From assembly GCF_001518015.1 (NCBI RefSeq), contig NZ_LPUY01000040.1, forward strand, positions 1-56,945: a DNA stretch of 56,945 bases, given 5' to 3'. The translations under genes were made by a program, and so were the position numbers. The notes under the pieces are model-generated. The model saw only the letters and a program-made list of their open reading frames with translations, searched no databases and was not told where the DNA came from. This stretch comes from Tritonibacter horizontis (GTDB lineage Bacteria; Pseudomonadota; Alphaproteobacteria; Rhodobacterales; Rhodobacteraceae). Shown one piece after another: positions 26,421 through 36,515 of the stretch (positions are counted from its first letter, which is position 1; every line of letters starts with the position of its first letter).

Positions 26421-26903
26421 ATGAGTTCAGACACTTCGGAAAACTGGGACCTATACACGCCTGAGGTCCAGGCGATCATGGGGGTCTTTACACTCCATTG
26501 GCAATTGGAGCAGCGACTGAACGAAATCCGACTGGAAGGGCAGCTGGGACGGCCAGAGTGCCAGCTGCTGCTGATTCTCGCCATGCCCCGCCGCATGGGG
26601 GAACTGGCGCGATTGACGATGAAGGCCCCCTCGGCCGTCACCGCGGCCGCGGCCACGCTGGAACGTCTGGGGCTGGTGCGGCGCGTGCGCGATGCGCAAG
26701 ATGGTCGCGCCTGGCTGCTGGAATTGACATGCGAAGGACGAAAACGCCGCGAGACTTTGGTCACGGACGCGGCGCAGCTGTTTTATGACACAACCGGCCT
26801 TAGCCGCGCAGAAGCGGAAACGCTCGCGGTCCTGGCCCAAAAAATCCACAACAAGGCCGTTCAATCGGGCGCGGTGGGACCCTGTGAAGGAGATCAGACA
26901 TGA
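26421..26903 (+). CDS. MarR family transcriptional regulator
   Basis: This 160-residue winged-helix regulator has the MarR layout: LEQRLNEIRLEGQLGRPECQ, LLLILAMPRRMGELARLTMK, APSAVTAAAATLERLGLVRR (recognition helix) and VRDAQDGRAWLLELTCEGRK, the wing. It precedes an RND pump and overlaps it by four bases (ATGA), so it is probably the local repressor of that pump, released by a drug-like or phenolic ligand. The ligand is unknown. Confidence 0.92.
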   Translation: MSSDTSENWDLYTPEVQAIMGVFTLHWQLEQRLNEIRLEGQLGRPECQLLLILAMPRRMGELARLTMKAPSAVTAAAATLERLGLVRRVRDAQDGRAWLLELTCEGRKRRETLVTDAAQLFYDTTGLSRAEAETLAVLAQKIHNKAVQSGAVGPCEGDQT

Positions 26904-27964
26904 CATTTTCAATTTTTCGAGCCGCAGGGGTCCGCGCGGCGGCGCTGGCCGTGGCCGTGGCGCTGCCCTCTCTCGGTCAGGCACAGGACGCCGCGCCGCT
27001 AAAGCCGGTCAAACTGATGACGGCAAGCGCAGGCGATGCGCTTCTGGAGCGGCAGTTCTTTGGTCAGGTCGCCGCAAAGCGAACCGTTGACCTTGCCTTT
27101 CAGGTTGGCGGTCAGGTCATGCGGTTGCCGGTCACCGAAGGCGAAGTGATCCCCAAGGGCGAGCTGATCGCGCAATTGGATCTGGTCCAGTTCGAATTGC
27201 AGCTGGAACAAGCGGTCCTGAACAAACAGCAGGCCGACAGAGCGAAAGAACGCAACGCGCGTTTGGCGGGAACTGTCAGTCAGGTCGCAATCGAAGATGC
27301 CGAAACCGCGGCCAGCCTGGCAGAGGTCGCCGTCCGCAATGCGCAGACCGACCTCAACCACGCCACGCTCTACGCTCCGTTTGACGCATTGGTGGCCCGC
27401 CGCGAGGTGGCCCTGTTCACGACCGTCTCGGCCGGGACGCCGATCACGCGCCTGCATGATATGTCGGAATTGCATGTGGAGATTGACGTACCGGAGCTGC
27501 TGTTCCAACGCGCCAGCGAAAGCGATGAATTCCGTATCGTCGCCACCTTTCCCGGGTCAGACAAACAATATCCGGCGGAGATTCTGGAATACGCAGCCGA
27601 GGCGTCTGCTGTGGGGCAGACCTATCGCGTGACCCTGCGGATGGAGCCGCCAGAGGACCGGCAAGTGCTGCCCGGCGCCTCGACGACGGTGAAAATCAGC
27701 GTCAAGACCGGCGCGCGCCGCATTGCCCTGCCTGTGACGGCGATCATCACCGATCCGTCGGGCAAAACCGGCGTGATGATCTTCACTCCGACCGGCGCTG
27801 ACCGGGGGGCGGTGCAATGGACTGAGGTCACGTTGGAGCCGAACCAGTTTGGCAGTTTCGACGTACTGTCTGGCGTCAATGATGGCGACGAGGTGGTGCT
27901 GACGGGTGGTGCCGCGCTGGAAGACGGTCAGCCGGTTCGCCGGTTCACCGGCTTCAGCAACTGA
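26900..27964 (+). CDS. RND efflux periplasmic adaptor (membrane fusion protein)
   Basis: This 354-residue adaptor links an inner-membrane RND pump to an outer-membrane channel. A signal peptide (AAALAVAVALPSLGQAQ) precedes the mature chain. Then come the lipoyl half-motifs (FQVGGQVMRLPVTEGEVIPK and LYAPFDALVARREVALFTTV) flanking a helical hairpin (LEQAVLNKQQADRAKERNAR), a beta-barrel domain and the membrane-proximal domain (RRIALPVTAIITDPSGKTGV). It has HlyD/AcrA family length and order. Second gene of the MarR-MFP-RND operon; no outer-membrane factor follows, so a shared TolC-like channel must be used. Confidence 0.95.
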   Translation: MTFSIFRAAGVRAAALAVAVALPSLGQAQDAAPLKPVKLMTASAGDALLERQFFGQVAAKRTVDLAFQVGGQVMRLPVTEGEVIPKGELIAQLDLVQFELQLEQAVLNKQQADRAKERNARLAGTVSQVAIEDAETAASLAEVAVRNAQTDLNHATLYAPFDALVARREVALFTTVSAGTPITRLHDMSELHVEIDVPELLFQRASESDEFRIVATFPGSDKQYPAEILEYAAEASAVGQTYRVTLRMEPPEDRQVLPGASTTVKISVKTGARRIALPVTAIITDPSGKTGVMIFTPTGADRGAVQWTEVTLEPNQFGSFDVLSGVNDGDEVVLTGGAALEDGQPVRRFTGFSN

Positions 27965-27975
27965 GGTCGCGACAC

Positions 27976-30900
27976 ATGGATATTGCACGCGGATCAATCC
28001 AACGGCCACTTTATACCTGGCTTATCATGCTCTTCGCCCTGTTCGGGGGCATCTGGGGCTTTATGACCCTCGGCCGGCTCGAAGACCCGGCCTTTACCAT
28101 CAAACAGGCTGTGATCCAGACCACCTATGCCGGCGCCAGTGCCGAACGGGTGGCGCTGGAAGTGTCAGAGCCGCTGGAATCCGCCATCCAGAAGATGGCA
28201 GAAGTCAAAATGATCACCTCGATGAACCAACCGGGGGTCTCGGTGATCGAGGTGGAAATGCAGGACACCTATGACGGTTCTGAACTGCCCGAGATCTGGA
28301 CCAAGCTGCGCGCCCGCGTCCGGGATGCGGCGCGCGGTCTGCCGGATGGGGTTGGCGAACCTCAGGTCAATGACAGTTTCGGCGATGTCTTTGGCATTTT
28401 CTATGCGGTCACGGCGGAGGGGTTCTCCGACAAGGAAAAATACGAGCTGTCCACCTTTCTACGGCGCGAATTGCTGACCGTGGAGGGGGTCGCGGATGTG
28501 GATATTGCCGGCCTGCGCAATGAAACGATCTATGTCGAGCCGGACATGCCTGTCGCCACCAACCTTGGTGTGTCGGTCGATGCAATTGCCAATGCGATTG
28601 CGACCTCGAACTCTGTCAGCTCGTCCGGCGAGATCAAGGCGGGGACGGTGAATACCCGGCTCCAAACCCCAGAAGGGACCGATTCCGTCAATGAAATCGC
28701 CGGTTTGACCGTCGGCGTCGGCGGCGAGACGATCAATATCATTGATATCGCCCATGTCTGGCGCGGTCGCGAACTGGACCCAAGCGAATTGATCCGTTTT
28801 AACGGGGTCGAGGCCTTTACCCTGGGCGTGTCCGGCGTTGCCAACGAAAACATCGTTGATGTGGGGCACCGGGTTGACGCCAAATTGGCCGAGCTGGACA
28901 GCGAAATCCCCTTTGGCGTCGAGCTGCAACCGATCTACCAACAGCACGTCGTGGTCGAAAAGGCGTCGAACGATTTCCTCGTCAACCTTGCCATGTCCGT
29001 GGCAATCGTCATCGTCGTACTGGCGGTTTTCATGGGCTGGCGCGCGTCAATCGTGGTGGGGTCGACACTGTTGCTGACGGTGGTGGGCACCGTGTTTTTC
29101 ATGGCGCTTTTTTCGATTGAAATGGAGCGGATTTCGCTCGGGGCGCTGATCATTGCCATGGGGATGCTGGTGGACAATGCCATCGTCGTCGCCGAGGGCA
29201 TGCAGATCTCTATGCTGCGCGGTAAATCTTCGCGCGAGGCCGCGCATGAGGCGGCGTCGAAGACACAAATCCCGCTGCTCGGCGCGACGGTCATCGGTAT
29301 CATGGCCTTTGCCGGGATCGGGCTCAGCCCGGATGCGACCGGGGAGTTCCTGTTCTCACTGTTTGCCGTGATTGCCATCTCGTTGCTGCTGAGCTGGCTG
29401 TTGGCGCTGACCGCCACACCGCTTCTGGCGCATTACTTCTTCAAGCGCGGCACGGGCGAGGTTCACGAGAGCTATAATGGTTTCCTGTTTCGCGGCTATG
29501 CGGCCGTTCTGCGGGCCGCGCTCAAACTGCGCTGGTTGGTGGTGATCGGGCTGACGGCCATCACGGTGGTCTGTTTCATGGGCTTTGGCATGCTGAAACA
29601 GCAGTTCTTCCCGAACTCCAACACGCCGCTGTTTTACGTGCACTACAAACTGCCCCAAGGCACGGCGATTGAAACCACGTCGGCCCATATGGCCGTGGTC
29701 GAGGACTGGCTGGGCCAGCGCGATGACGTTGTGTCGGTGGCCACATTTGTCGGGCAGGGCGCGACGCGGTTCCTGTTGACCTATGCCGCGGAGAAAGCGA
29801 ACCCGAGCTATGGTCACCTGATCATCCGCACGGAAACGCTTGATCAGATCCCGCCGATCCAGGCGGAACTCGAAGCCTTTGGCAAAGAGCGTTTTCCGGA
29901 AGGCGAGTTTAGAACGGAGCGATTGGTCTTTGGTCCTGGCGGCGGTGCTCCGATCGAAGTGCGCTTCTCCGGCTCTGACCCGGCGGTGTTGCGGGCCCTG
30001 GCCGAACAGGCCACGGTGGCGCTCAAGACGGCCACCGATCTGACCCGCGACATCCGCCACGACTGGCGCGAACAGGAAATGGTGCTGAAACCGGTCTATG
30101 CCACCGACCGGGCCCAGACCGCGGGGGTCACCCGCGATGCGGTGGCCGGTGCGCTGCAGTTCTCGACGGATGGCATAACCACGGGCGTTTTCCGGGAACG
30201 CGAACGCCTGATCCCGATTGTCATGCGGCGCCCGCCGCAAGAGCCCTACAACCTGATGAACCAGGTGGTGTTCTCTGAAACCGCAGGCAGTTGGATTCCG
30301 ATCGAACAGATGCTGGACGGGATCACTTACGAGGTGCAGAACACGCTCGTGCATCGCCGTGACCGGGTCTACACCATCACCGTCGGCGCCGACGTGGTGG
30401 CCGATGTGACGGCGGCAACCGCCTTTGGCGAGGTCAAGGCCGCGGTCGAGGCGATCAAGGTCCCGGTTGGCTACAAGATGGAATGGGGCGGCGAGCATGA
30501 AAACTCTGCCGATGCCAATGCCAGCCTCGGCAAGCAGCTGCCGCTGTCGCTGCTGATCATGGTGCTGATTTCGGTGCTGTTGTTCAATGCGATCCGTCAG
30601 CCGATCATTATCTGGCTCCTGGTGCCGATGAGCGTGAACGGTGTGGTGATCGGCCTGCTGGGCACGGGCATGCCCTTTACCTTTACCGCGCTGCTTGGCC
30701 TGCTGAGCCTGTCGGGGATGCTGATCAAGAACGGGATCGTGCTGGTCGAGGAAATCGACATCGTGCGGCGCGAAGAAGACCTGCCGCTGCGCGAGAGCAT
30801 CGTCAAGGCTTCCGTCTCGCGTCTGCGGCCGGTGATGCTGGCTGCGGTGACCACGATCCTTGGCATGGCTCCGCTGATGAGCGACGCCTTCTTTGTGTCG

Positions 30901-31026
30901 ATGGCGGTGACCATCATGGGGGGGCTTGCTTTTGCCTCCGTGCTGACGCTGGTGGCGGCGCCGGTGTTCTACCTGATCTTCTTTCGCGGGGTGGAACGCC
31001 GGGAGCAAAAAACGGCAGCGGCCTGA
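27976..31026 (+). CDS. RND efflux transporter, inner-membrane permease (AcrB/HAE1 type)
   Basis: At 1016 residues this is a complete proton-driven RND pump. TM1 (LYTWLIMLFALFGGIWGF) is followed by the first porter domain, then the TM2-6 block with GALIIAMGMLVDNAIVVAEG, the conserved proton-relay region of TM4. A second porter domain leads to TM7-12 with ALLGLLSLSGMLIKNGIVLVEEID. Substrates are typically hydrophobic drugs, bile acids or metabolites. It starts 11 bases after the adaptor stop. A MarR-type gene at the head of the operon suggests induction by ligand. Confidence 0.96.
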   Translation: MDIARGSIQRPLYTWLIMLFALFGGIWGFMTLGRLEDPAFTIKQAVIQTTYAGASAERVALEVSEPLESAIQKMAEVKMITSMNQPGVSVIEVEMQDTYDGSELPEIWTKLRARVRDAARGLPDGVGEPQVNDSFGDVFGIFYAVTAEGFSDKEKYELSTFLRRELLTVEGVADVDIAGLRNETIYVEPDMPVATNLGVSVDAIANAIATSNSVSSSGEIKAGTVNTRLQTPEGTDSVNEIAGLTVGVGGETINIIDIAHVWRGRELDPSELIRFNGVEAFTLGVSGVANENIVDVGHRVDAKLAELDSEIPFGVELQPIYQQHVVVEKASNDFLVNLAMSVAIVIVVLAVFMGWRASIVVGSTLLLTVVGTVFFMALFSIEMERISLGALIIAMGMLVDNAIVVAEGMQISMLRGKSSREAAHEAASKTQIPLLGATVIGIMAFAGIGLSPDATGEFLFSLFAVIAISLLLSWLLALTATPLLAHYFFKRGTGEVHESYNGFLFRGYAAVLRAALKLRWLVVIGLTAITVVCFMGFGMLKQQFFPNSNTPLFYVHYKLPQGTAIETTSAHMAVVEDWLGQRDDVVSVATFVGQGATRFLLTYAAEKANPSYGHLIIRTETLDQIPPIQAELEAFGKERFPEGEFRTERLVFGPGGGAPIEVRFSGSDPAVLRALAEQATVALKTATDLTRDIRHDWREQEMVLKPVYATDRAQTAGVTRDAVAGALQFSTDGITTGVFRERERLIPIVMRRPPQEPYNLMNQVVFSETAGSWIPIEQMLDGITYEVQNTLVHRRDRVYTITVGADVVADVTAATAFGEVKAAVEAIKVPVGYKMEWGGEHENSADANASLGKQLPLSLLIMVLISVLLFNAIRQPIIIWLLVPMSVNGVVIGLLGTGMPFTFTALLGLLSLSGMLIKNGIVLVEEIDIVRREEDLPLRESIVKASVSRLRPVMLAAVTTILGMAPLMSDAFFVSMAVTIMGGLAFASVLTLVAAPVFYLIFFRGVERREQKTAAA

Positions 31027-31036
31027 TGGCCTGCGC

Positions 31037-31073
31037 GTGACCCAAACCCAGTTGGGGGCGGGGTTCGGGTCAC
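31037..31073 (+). other. imperfect hairpin after the RND gene
   Basis: GTGACCC (31037-31043) pairs with GGGTCAC (31067-31073), with partial pairing of AAACCC to GGGTT inside. It lies 11 bases past the RND stop and lacks a T-run. It may be an RNA 3'-end stabiliser ahead of the strong terminator at 31141. Confidence 0.4.
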
Positions 31074-31140
31074 GTTGAGGTCAAAAGCCAGCTGTGCCCG
31101 AAATCATGTGGGGGCGCACACAGCCGACTGACGCACAATA

Positions 31141-31177
31141 GAAAAGCCCCGGGGAAGGATAACCCTCGGGGCTTTTC
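31141..31177 (+). terminator. bidirectional rho-independent terminator
   Basis: GAAAAGCCCCG (31141-31151) is the exact reverse complement of CGGGGCTTTTC (31167-31177), with inner GGG-CCC pairing. Each strand therefore carries the stem followed by TTTT. It can end the RND operon on + and transcripts from the lipoprotein gene on -. Confidence 0.85.
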
Positions 31178-31465
31178 GATATGAGGAGAGATCATAGATT
31201 GGCCATCGCGAGGGGTGAGAGAGCAAATATGGCCGGAGGGAACATGATCTACCGCAGCCCTTCTGAGCTGATCTTTGCCCCACCACATTGCCGTCAACAG
31301 TGAGTCGCCGCAATCTTGCCTTAATCTCCGGGCGTGAAGCTGGCGCAAAACTGGAATTCAATTTCGCGAAAATTGGCTTGTTTTCGAAACCTTTGCGCAG
31401 GACAGGGCCGCGCCGGGCGATGGCTGATGGCGCTGGCAGGGACTGCGGTGCAAAGGGCGGTCGGA

Positions 31466-31540
31466 TCAGATCAAGGGAACGAACGGCACGCCGCAGGCCG
31501 TGAGACTGAGGAGGGCAAGAAAGCAGAACAAGCGGGTCAT
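31466..31540 (-). CDS. 24-residue lipoprotein
   Basis: A tiny reading frame of 24 codons encodes a charged start (MTRL), a hydrophobic stretch FCFLALLSL and the lipobox LTAC, followed by only nine residues (CGVPFVPLI counted from Cys). Lgt and Lsp would leave a lipid-anchored nonapeptide. The GGAG site lies seven bases before the ATG. Similar minute lipoproteins ending in CGVPFVPL/I occur in other Rhodobacteraceae as I recall, but they are too short for most gene finders. The gene lies 180 bases beyond the carB terminator and before the bidirectional terminator at 31141-31177. Role unknown; entericidin-like membrane activity is one possibility. Confidence 0.65.
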   Translation of the reverse strand: MTRLFCFLALLSLTACGVPFVPLI

Positions 31541-31718
31541 GACAGAACTCCGGTAGGTTTGGCCACAAGGGCATTGGGTCTGTTCTGCACCATGACGGGC
31601 GAAGGTTGCAATCTTCTGAAGCTGTCCGCTCTCGACGCAGGTCCGGGCGCGGTGGCAAGGACAGCACCCCGGAGCCGAACGAGAGCCAACCCAGAGCGCC
31701 CCTCAGATCCGGCGCCCC

Positions 31719-31751
31719 AAAACGACCAGAGGCCCCGAAAACGGGACCTCT
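31719..31751 (-). terminator. rho-independent terminator of carB
   Basis: Read on the - strand, AGAGGTCCCG pairs with CGGGGCCTCT (31751 to 31728) with one wobble and a TTTT loop, followed by GGTCGTTTTG. It lies 70 bases after the carB stop. Confidence 0.85.
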
Positions 31752-31820
31752 GACAGTTCAGTCAATTCGTGTCGGGCTGGTCGGCGGCCGGTTGCGGGCG
31801 CCCCCCAAGCCTGATCCGGT

Positions 31821-34800
31821 TCAGCCCTGCAGGCTTTTGACCTCAACCTCGCCCTCGGCTTGCGCCTCGATGGCGCGGGCGGCTGCATGGGCACCCGCCG
31901 CCGTGGTGAAATACGGGATCTTGTCATAGAGCGCGACCGAGCGCATCGGCTTTGAATCCTCGACCGCCTGACTGCCCTCGGTGGTGTTCAGCACCAGCTG
32001 GATTTCACCATCCTTGAGCATATCCACCACATGGGGGCGGCCCTCATAAACCTTGTTGACCACAGCGCAGGCCACGCCATGACCGGTCAGCCAGCCCTGG
32101 GTGCCCCGCGTCGCGACCAGGTCAAACCCCTGTGCGATCAGGATCCGGGCGGTGTCGAGCATCACTTCGGTCTTGTCGGTGTCCCGGATCGAGATAAAGG
32201 CGCGGCCCTTGCGGGGCAGCACCATGCCCGCCCCCATCTGCGCCTTGAGGAAGGCGCGGGCAAAGCTGCGATCCCAGCCCATGACTTCACCGGTCGACCG
32301 CATCTCCGGCCCGAGGATGGTATCGACACCGGGGAAGCGGGCAAAGGGCAGCACCGCTTCCTTGACCGAGAACCAGGGCATGTCCGGGTCGGCCAGGGTC
32401 ATCGGGTCCGCCATGGGCGTGTTGACGTCATAGCCGGCGTCCGGTTCATAGGGCGCGCGTTTGGGGAAGTTCGACAGCGGCTCCCCCGCCATGACGCGGG
32501 CGGCGATCGACGCGATGGCGCTGTCGGTGGCCTTGGCAACAAACGGCACCGTGCGCGAGGCACGCGGGTTGACCTCGATCAGATAGATGTCGCCATCCTT
32601 GACCGCGAACTGGATGTTCATCAGCCCGACCACGTTGAGCGCCCTGGCCAGCGCGTTGGTCTGCACCTTGATCTCTTCGATGATCGCCTTGTCGAGCGAG
32701 TAGGGCGGCAGCGAACAGGCGCTGTCACCGGAGTGCACCCCGGCCTCTTCGATGTGCTGCATGATGCCGACCACATGCACGTCGGTGCCGTCGCAAATGG
32801 CATCCACATCCAGTTCGACCGCGCCGGAGAGATAGCTGTCCAACAGCACCGGGCTGTCGCCGGAAACCACCACGGCCTCGTTGATATAGCGTTTCAGTTG
32901 ATCCATATCCCGCACGATTTCCATGGCGCGCCCCCCCAGCACGTAGGACGGGCGGATCACCAGCGGAAAGCCGATTTCCTCGGCGATTTTCAGCGCCTGT
33001 TCGCCCGTGGAGGCGATGCCGTTATGGGGCTGCTTGAGGCCGAGAGAGGTCACAAGCTCCTGGAACCGCTCGCGGTCTTCGGCCAGGTCGATGGCGTCGG
33101 GTGTGGTGCCGAGGATCGGGATCCCTTCGGCCTCCAGCGCGCGGGCCAGCTTCAGCGGGGTCTGGCCGCCGAACTGCACGATGACGCCGTGCAGGGTGCC
33201 CTTGTCCTGCTCGACCCGCAGGATTTCCATCACATGCTCCATGGTGAGCGGTTCGAAATAGAGCCGATCCGAGGTGTCGTAGTCGGTCGACACCGTCTCC
33301 GGGTTGCAGTTGACCATGATGGTCTCATAGCCCGCGTCCGTCAGCGCATAACAGGCGTGACAGCAGCAGTAGTCGAATTCGATCCCCTGACCGATCCGGT
33401 TCGGGCCACCGCCGAGGATGACGACCTTCTTGCGGTCAGAGGGGCGCGCCTCGCATTCGACCTCGCCCATCATCGGGGACTCGTAGGTGGAGTACATATA
33501 GGGCGTCTGCGCCTCGAACTCGGCCGCGCAGGTGTCGATGCGCTTGAACACCGCCTTGACGCCAAGGTTGTGGCGGGCCCGGCGCACGTTGTCCTCGTCG
33601 CGCCCCGTCAGCAGGCCGAGGCGGGCGTCGGTGAAGCCGAGCATCTTCAGCTGGCGCAACCCGTCTTCGCGCATCGGCAGGCCGTTCTTGCGGATGTCGC
33701 GCTCCGCGTCGATGATTTCGCGGATGCGGGCCAGGAACCAGGGGTCAAACTTGGTGACGCCAAAGATCTCGTCATCGGACAGGCCATGGCGCATCGCCTG
33801 GGCAATGGTGCGCAGCCGGTCGGGGGTCTGCTGGCTGATCGCCTTGATGACGGCGGCCTTGTCGGTGCTGCCGACATCTTCCCACAGGCCGGCAGACACG
33901 CCGGGGATGGTGACCTCGTCAAAACCGGTGAGGCCGGATTCCATCGAGGCCAGCGCTTTTTGCATCGATTCGTGGATGGTGCGGCCAATCGCCATCGCCT
34001 CGCCGACGGATTTCATCGCCGTGGTCAGGAAGGGTTCGGAACCGGGGAATTTCTCAAAGGCGAATTTCGGGATCTTGGTGACGACATAGTCGATGGTCGG
34101 CTCGAAGGAGGCCGGTGTCACCTTGGTGATGTCGTTGTCCAGCTCGTCCAGCGTATAGCCGACCGCCAGCTTGGCCGCGATCTTAGCAATCGGGAAACCG
34201 GTCGCCTTGGAGGCCAGCGCCGAAGAGCGCGACACCCGCGGGTTCATCTCGATCACCACCATGCGGCCATCGTCGGGGTTCACCGCCCATTGCACGTTGG
34301 AGCCGCCGGTTTCGACACCGATTTCACGCAACACCGCAATCGAGGCGGTGCGCATCATCTGGTATTCCTTATCCGTCAGCGTCAGCGCGGGCGCCACGGT
34401 GATGCTGTCGCCGGTATGCACGCCCATCGGGTCGATGTTCTCGATGGAGCAGACGATGATCGCATTGTCCGCTTTGTCGCGGACCACTTCCATCTCGTAT
34501 TCCTTCCAGCCCAGCAGGCTTTCATCGACCAGGATCTGGTTCACCGGAGAGGCATCCATGCCGGAGCGGCAGAAATGGATGTAATCCTCGCGGTTGTAGG
34601 CCACACCGCCGCCGGTGCCGCCCAGGGTAAAGGCGGGGCGGATGATCGCCGGCAGGCCAATATCCTCAAGCGCTTCAAGCGCGATCTGCACACCGGCCTC
34701 GAGATCGGCATTGCCGTTGGGCTTTTTCGGTGCGGTGACGATGGTGGCGCGGGGGTTTTCAAGGCCGAGACGATCCATCGCCTCGCGGAACAGTTTGCGG

Positions 34801-35183
34801 TCTTCGGCCATCTCGATGGCTTCGCGCTTGGCGCCGATCATCTCGACGTTGTATTTCGCCAGCACGCCCATTTCCTCAAGCGCGAGCGAGGTATTGAGGC
34901 CGGTCTGGCCGCCCATGGTCGGCAACAGCGCGTCGGGACGTTCCTTTTCGATGATCTTGGCGACCACCTCGGGGGTGATCGGTTCGATATAGGTGGCATC
35001 GGCGAGGCCGGGATCGGTCATGATCGTCGCCGGGTTGGAGTTCACCAGGATGACCCGGTACCCCTCTTCCCGGAGCGCCTTGCAGGCCTGAGCACCGGAA
35101 TAGTCAAATTCGCAGGCCTGCCCGATGACAATCGGCCCCGCGCCAATGATCATGATCGACTGGATATCGGTTCTTTTGGGCAT
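31821..35183 (-). CDS. carB: carbamoyl-phosphate synthase, large subunit
   Basis: CarB (1120 aa) makes carbamoyl phosphate for pyrimidines and arginine, with CarA (not in the window) supplying ammonia. Two homologous ATP-grasp halves are visible. The first starts [20 protein letters not shown] and contains [19 protein letters not shown]. The second starts [20 protein letters not shown] and contains [17 protein letters not shown]. The C-terminal ~140 residues form the MGS-like allosteric domain ([20 protein letters not shown]). Two internal stretches of extra sequence relative to E. coli fit alphaproteobacterial CarB. The start at 35183 follows AGGA; the open frame runs further to 36161 but opposite pabB and is not coding. 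Divergent from pabB. Confidence 0.97.
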   Translation of the reverse strand: MPKRTDIQSIMIIGAGPIVIGQACEFDYSGAQACKALREEGYRVILVNSNPATIMTDPGLADATYIEPITPEVVAKIIEKERPDALLPTMGGQTGLNTSLALEEMGVLAKYNVEMIGAKREAIEMAEDRKLFREAMDRLGLENPRATIVTAPKKPNGNADLEAGVQIALEALEDIGLPAIIRPAFTLGGTGGGVAYNREDYIHFCRSGMDASPVNQILVDESLLGWKEYEMEVVRDKADNAIIVCSIENIDPMGVHTGDSITVAPALTLTDKEYQMMRTASIAVLREIGVETGGSNVQWAVNPDDGRMVVIEMNPRVSRSSALASKATGFPIAKIAAKLAVGYTLDELDNDITKVTPASFEPTIDYVVTKIPKFAFEKFPGSEPFLTTAMKSVGEAMAIGRTIHESMQKALASMESGLTGFDEVTIPGVSAGLWEDVGSTDKAAVIKAISQQTPDRLRTIAQAMRHGLSDDEIFGVTKFDPWFLARIREIIDAERDIRKNGLPMREDGLRQLKMLGFTDARLGLLTGRDEDNVRRARHNLGVKAVFKRIDTCAAEFEAQTPYMYSTYESPMMGEVECEARPSDRKKVVILGGGPNRIGQGIEFDYCCCHACYALTDAGYETIMVNCNPETVSTDYDTSDRLYFEPLTMEHVMEILRVEQDKGTLHGVIVQFGGQTPLKLARALEAEGIPILGTTPDAIDLAEDRERFQELVTSLGLKQPHNGIASTGEQALKIAEEIGFPLVIRPSYVLGGRAMEIVRDMDQLKRYINEAVVVSGDSPVLLDSYLSGAVELDVDAICDGTDVHVVGIMQHIEEAGVHSGDSACSLPPYSLDKAIIEEIKVQTNALARALNVVGLMNIQFAVKDGDIYLIEVNPRASRTVPFVAKATDSAIASIAARVMAGEPLSNFPKRAPYEPDAGYDVNTPMADPMTLADPDMPWFSVKEAVLPFARFPGVDTILGPEMRSTGEVMGWDRSFARAFLKAQMGAGMVLPRKGRAFISIRDTDKTEVMLDTARILIAQGFDLVATRGTQGWLTGHGVACAVVNKVYEGRPHVVDMLKDGEIQLVLNTTEGSQAVEDSKPMRSVALYDKIPYFTTAAGAHAAARAIEAQAEGEVEVKSLQG

Positions 35184-35387
35184 GGCGTGCGGTCCTTTGG
35201 AGTTCTTGCGGGGCGTGGCAGTCTGAATCGGGCGCAGGCGGGCACCCAAATTGTCCTGCGTTATAGGCAGCGAGACGAAAGGTGCAAGGGGGATCGGCCC
35301 TGCGGTGCAAATTGCCGTTTTCGGCCCTTCCGTGCGCGGCGCAAACCGGTATAGGCGGGGCGTCGAGAGCCCAAGGAGACCCTGACG

Positions 35388-36515
35388 GTGCAAATCCGCT
35401 TTGACAATGGCCCAGATGGGGGCGTGGCCCTGTTTCAGGCCGCCGAAGGACTGATCCGCGCTGAAACCCCGGCCGAGGTGCGCCCGGCGCTGGCGGAACT
35501 GGATGCGGCGCGGGCGGCCGGCTATTGGGTTGCGGGCTTTGCCAGTTACGAGATGGGCTACGCGCTGGAGCCGCGCCTTGCGGCGCGCATGCCGGAGCAC
35601 CGGCGTCTGCCGTTGCTGCAATTTGGCCTGTATCGCGCGCCGGTGGCGGCAAGGATTGCGCCCTGGGCGGGCGATGCAGGGCTTGGCGGGGCGACGCCGC
35701 GCTGGGATTTTCACCGCTACGAGCAGGCGTTTGACCGGGTGAAGGCGCTGATCGCCGCCGGCGATATCTATCAGGCCAATCTGACCTTTCCGATTGAGGC
35801 ACAGGCTTTTGGCGGCGCAGAGGCGCTTTATGCGGCGCTTGCCCAGCGTCAGCCTGTTGGCCACGGAGCCTTGATCCATCAGGCGGAGGGGCCAACCATC
35901 CTGTCGCGCAGTCCGGAGCTGTTTTTTCGCACCACGGCCGAGGGGATCATTGAAACCCGCCCGATGAAGGGCACCCAGCCGCGCAGCGCGGATCCGGCAG
36001 AGGATGCGCGGCGCCGGTCCTTCCTGGCCGAGGATGAGAAAAACCGGGCTGAGAACCTGATGATCGTTGACCTTCTGCGCAATGATATCAGCCGGGTCGC
36101 CCAGATTGGATCGGTACATGTGCCAGAGCTGTTCGCGGTCGAAAGCTATGCCACCGTGCATCAGATGGTCTCGCTGGTGCGCGCGCGTCTGGCGGCGGGT
36201 GTCGGGCTCGCGGAGATTTTTGCCGCGCTTTATCCCTGCGGTTCGATCACGGGCGCGCCGAAGATGCGCGCGATGGAGGTGTTGGCAGAGCTGGAGCCGT
36301 GGCCGCGGGAGATTTACTGTGGCACCATCGGCTGGGCAGCTCCGGATGGGCGTTCGGAATTCAGCGTGGCGATCCGGACCGTGATCCTGGACGCGGAGCT
36401 GGCGCGGTTCAATGTCGGCGGTGGCGTGGTCTGGGACAGCACCGCGGCATCGGAATATGAGGAAGCTTTATGGAAAACCCGCTTTGCGCAGGTGACGACC
36501 CGGATTTCCGCCTGA
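35388..36515 (+). CDS. pabB: aminodeoxychorismate synthase component I
   Basis: PabB-type chorismate-utilising enzyme (375 aa) forms 4-amino-4-deoxychorismate for folate. Signature blocks: [70 protein letters not shown] and the C-terminal [20 protein letters not shown]. The RPMKGT lysine distinguishes aminodeoxychorismate synthases from anthranilate synthases. The start codon is GTG at 35388 after AAGGAG. The next gene begins within its last 46 bases in another frame, a tight coupling of two consecutive folate steps. A short N-terminal domain relative to E. coli PabB is common in this subgroup. Confidence 0.94.
   Translation: MQIRFDNGPDGGVALFQAAEGLIRAETPAEVRPALAELDAARAAGYWVAGFASYEMGYALEPRLAARMPEHRRLPLLQFGLYRAPVAARIAPWAGDAGLGGATPRWDFHRYEQAFDRVKALIAAGDIYQANLTFPIEAQAFGGAEALYAALAQRQPVGHGALIHQAEGPTILSRSPELFFRTTAEGIIETRPMKGTQPRSADPAEDARRRSFLAEDEKNRAENLMIVDLLRNDISRVAQIGSVHVPELFAVESYATVHQMVSLVRARLAAGVGLAEIFAALYPCGSITGAPKMRAMEVLAELEPWPREIYCGTIGWAAPDGRSEFSVAIRTVILDAELARFNVGGGVVWDSTAASEYEEALWKTRFAQVTTRISA

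Noticed and set aside
31104-31667. 187-codon - strand frame over the lipoprotein locus
   Set aside because: Pro/Ser/Arg-rich non-coding composition; the 24-codon lipoprotein frame inside it has a proper ribosome site and lipobox.
32031-35354. Very long open frame on the + strand opposite carB
   Set aside because: It is the antisense shadow of a GC-rich gene: His/Arg/Gly/Asp-rich with no domain, while the - strand frame is an unmistakable CarB.
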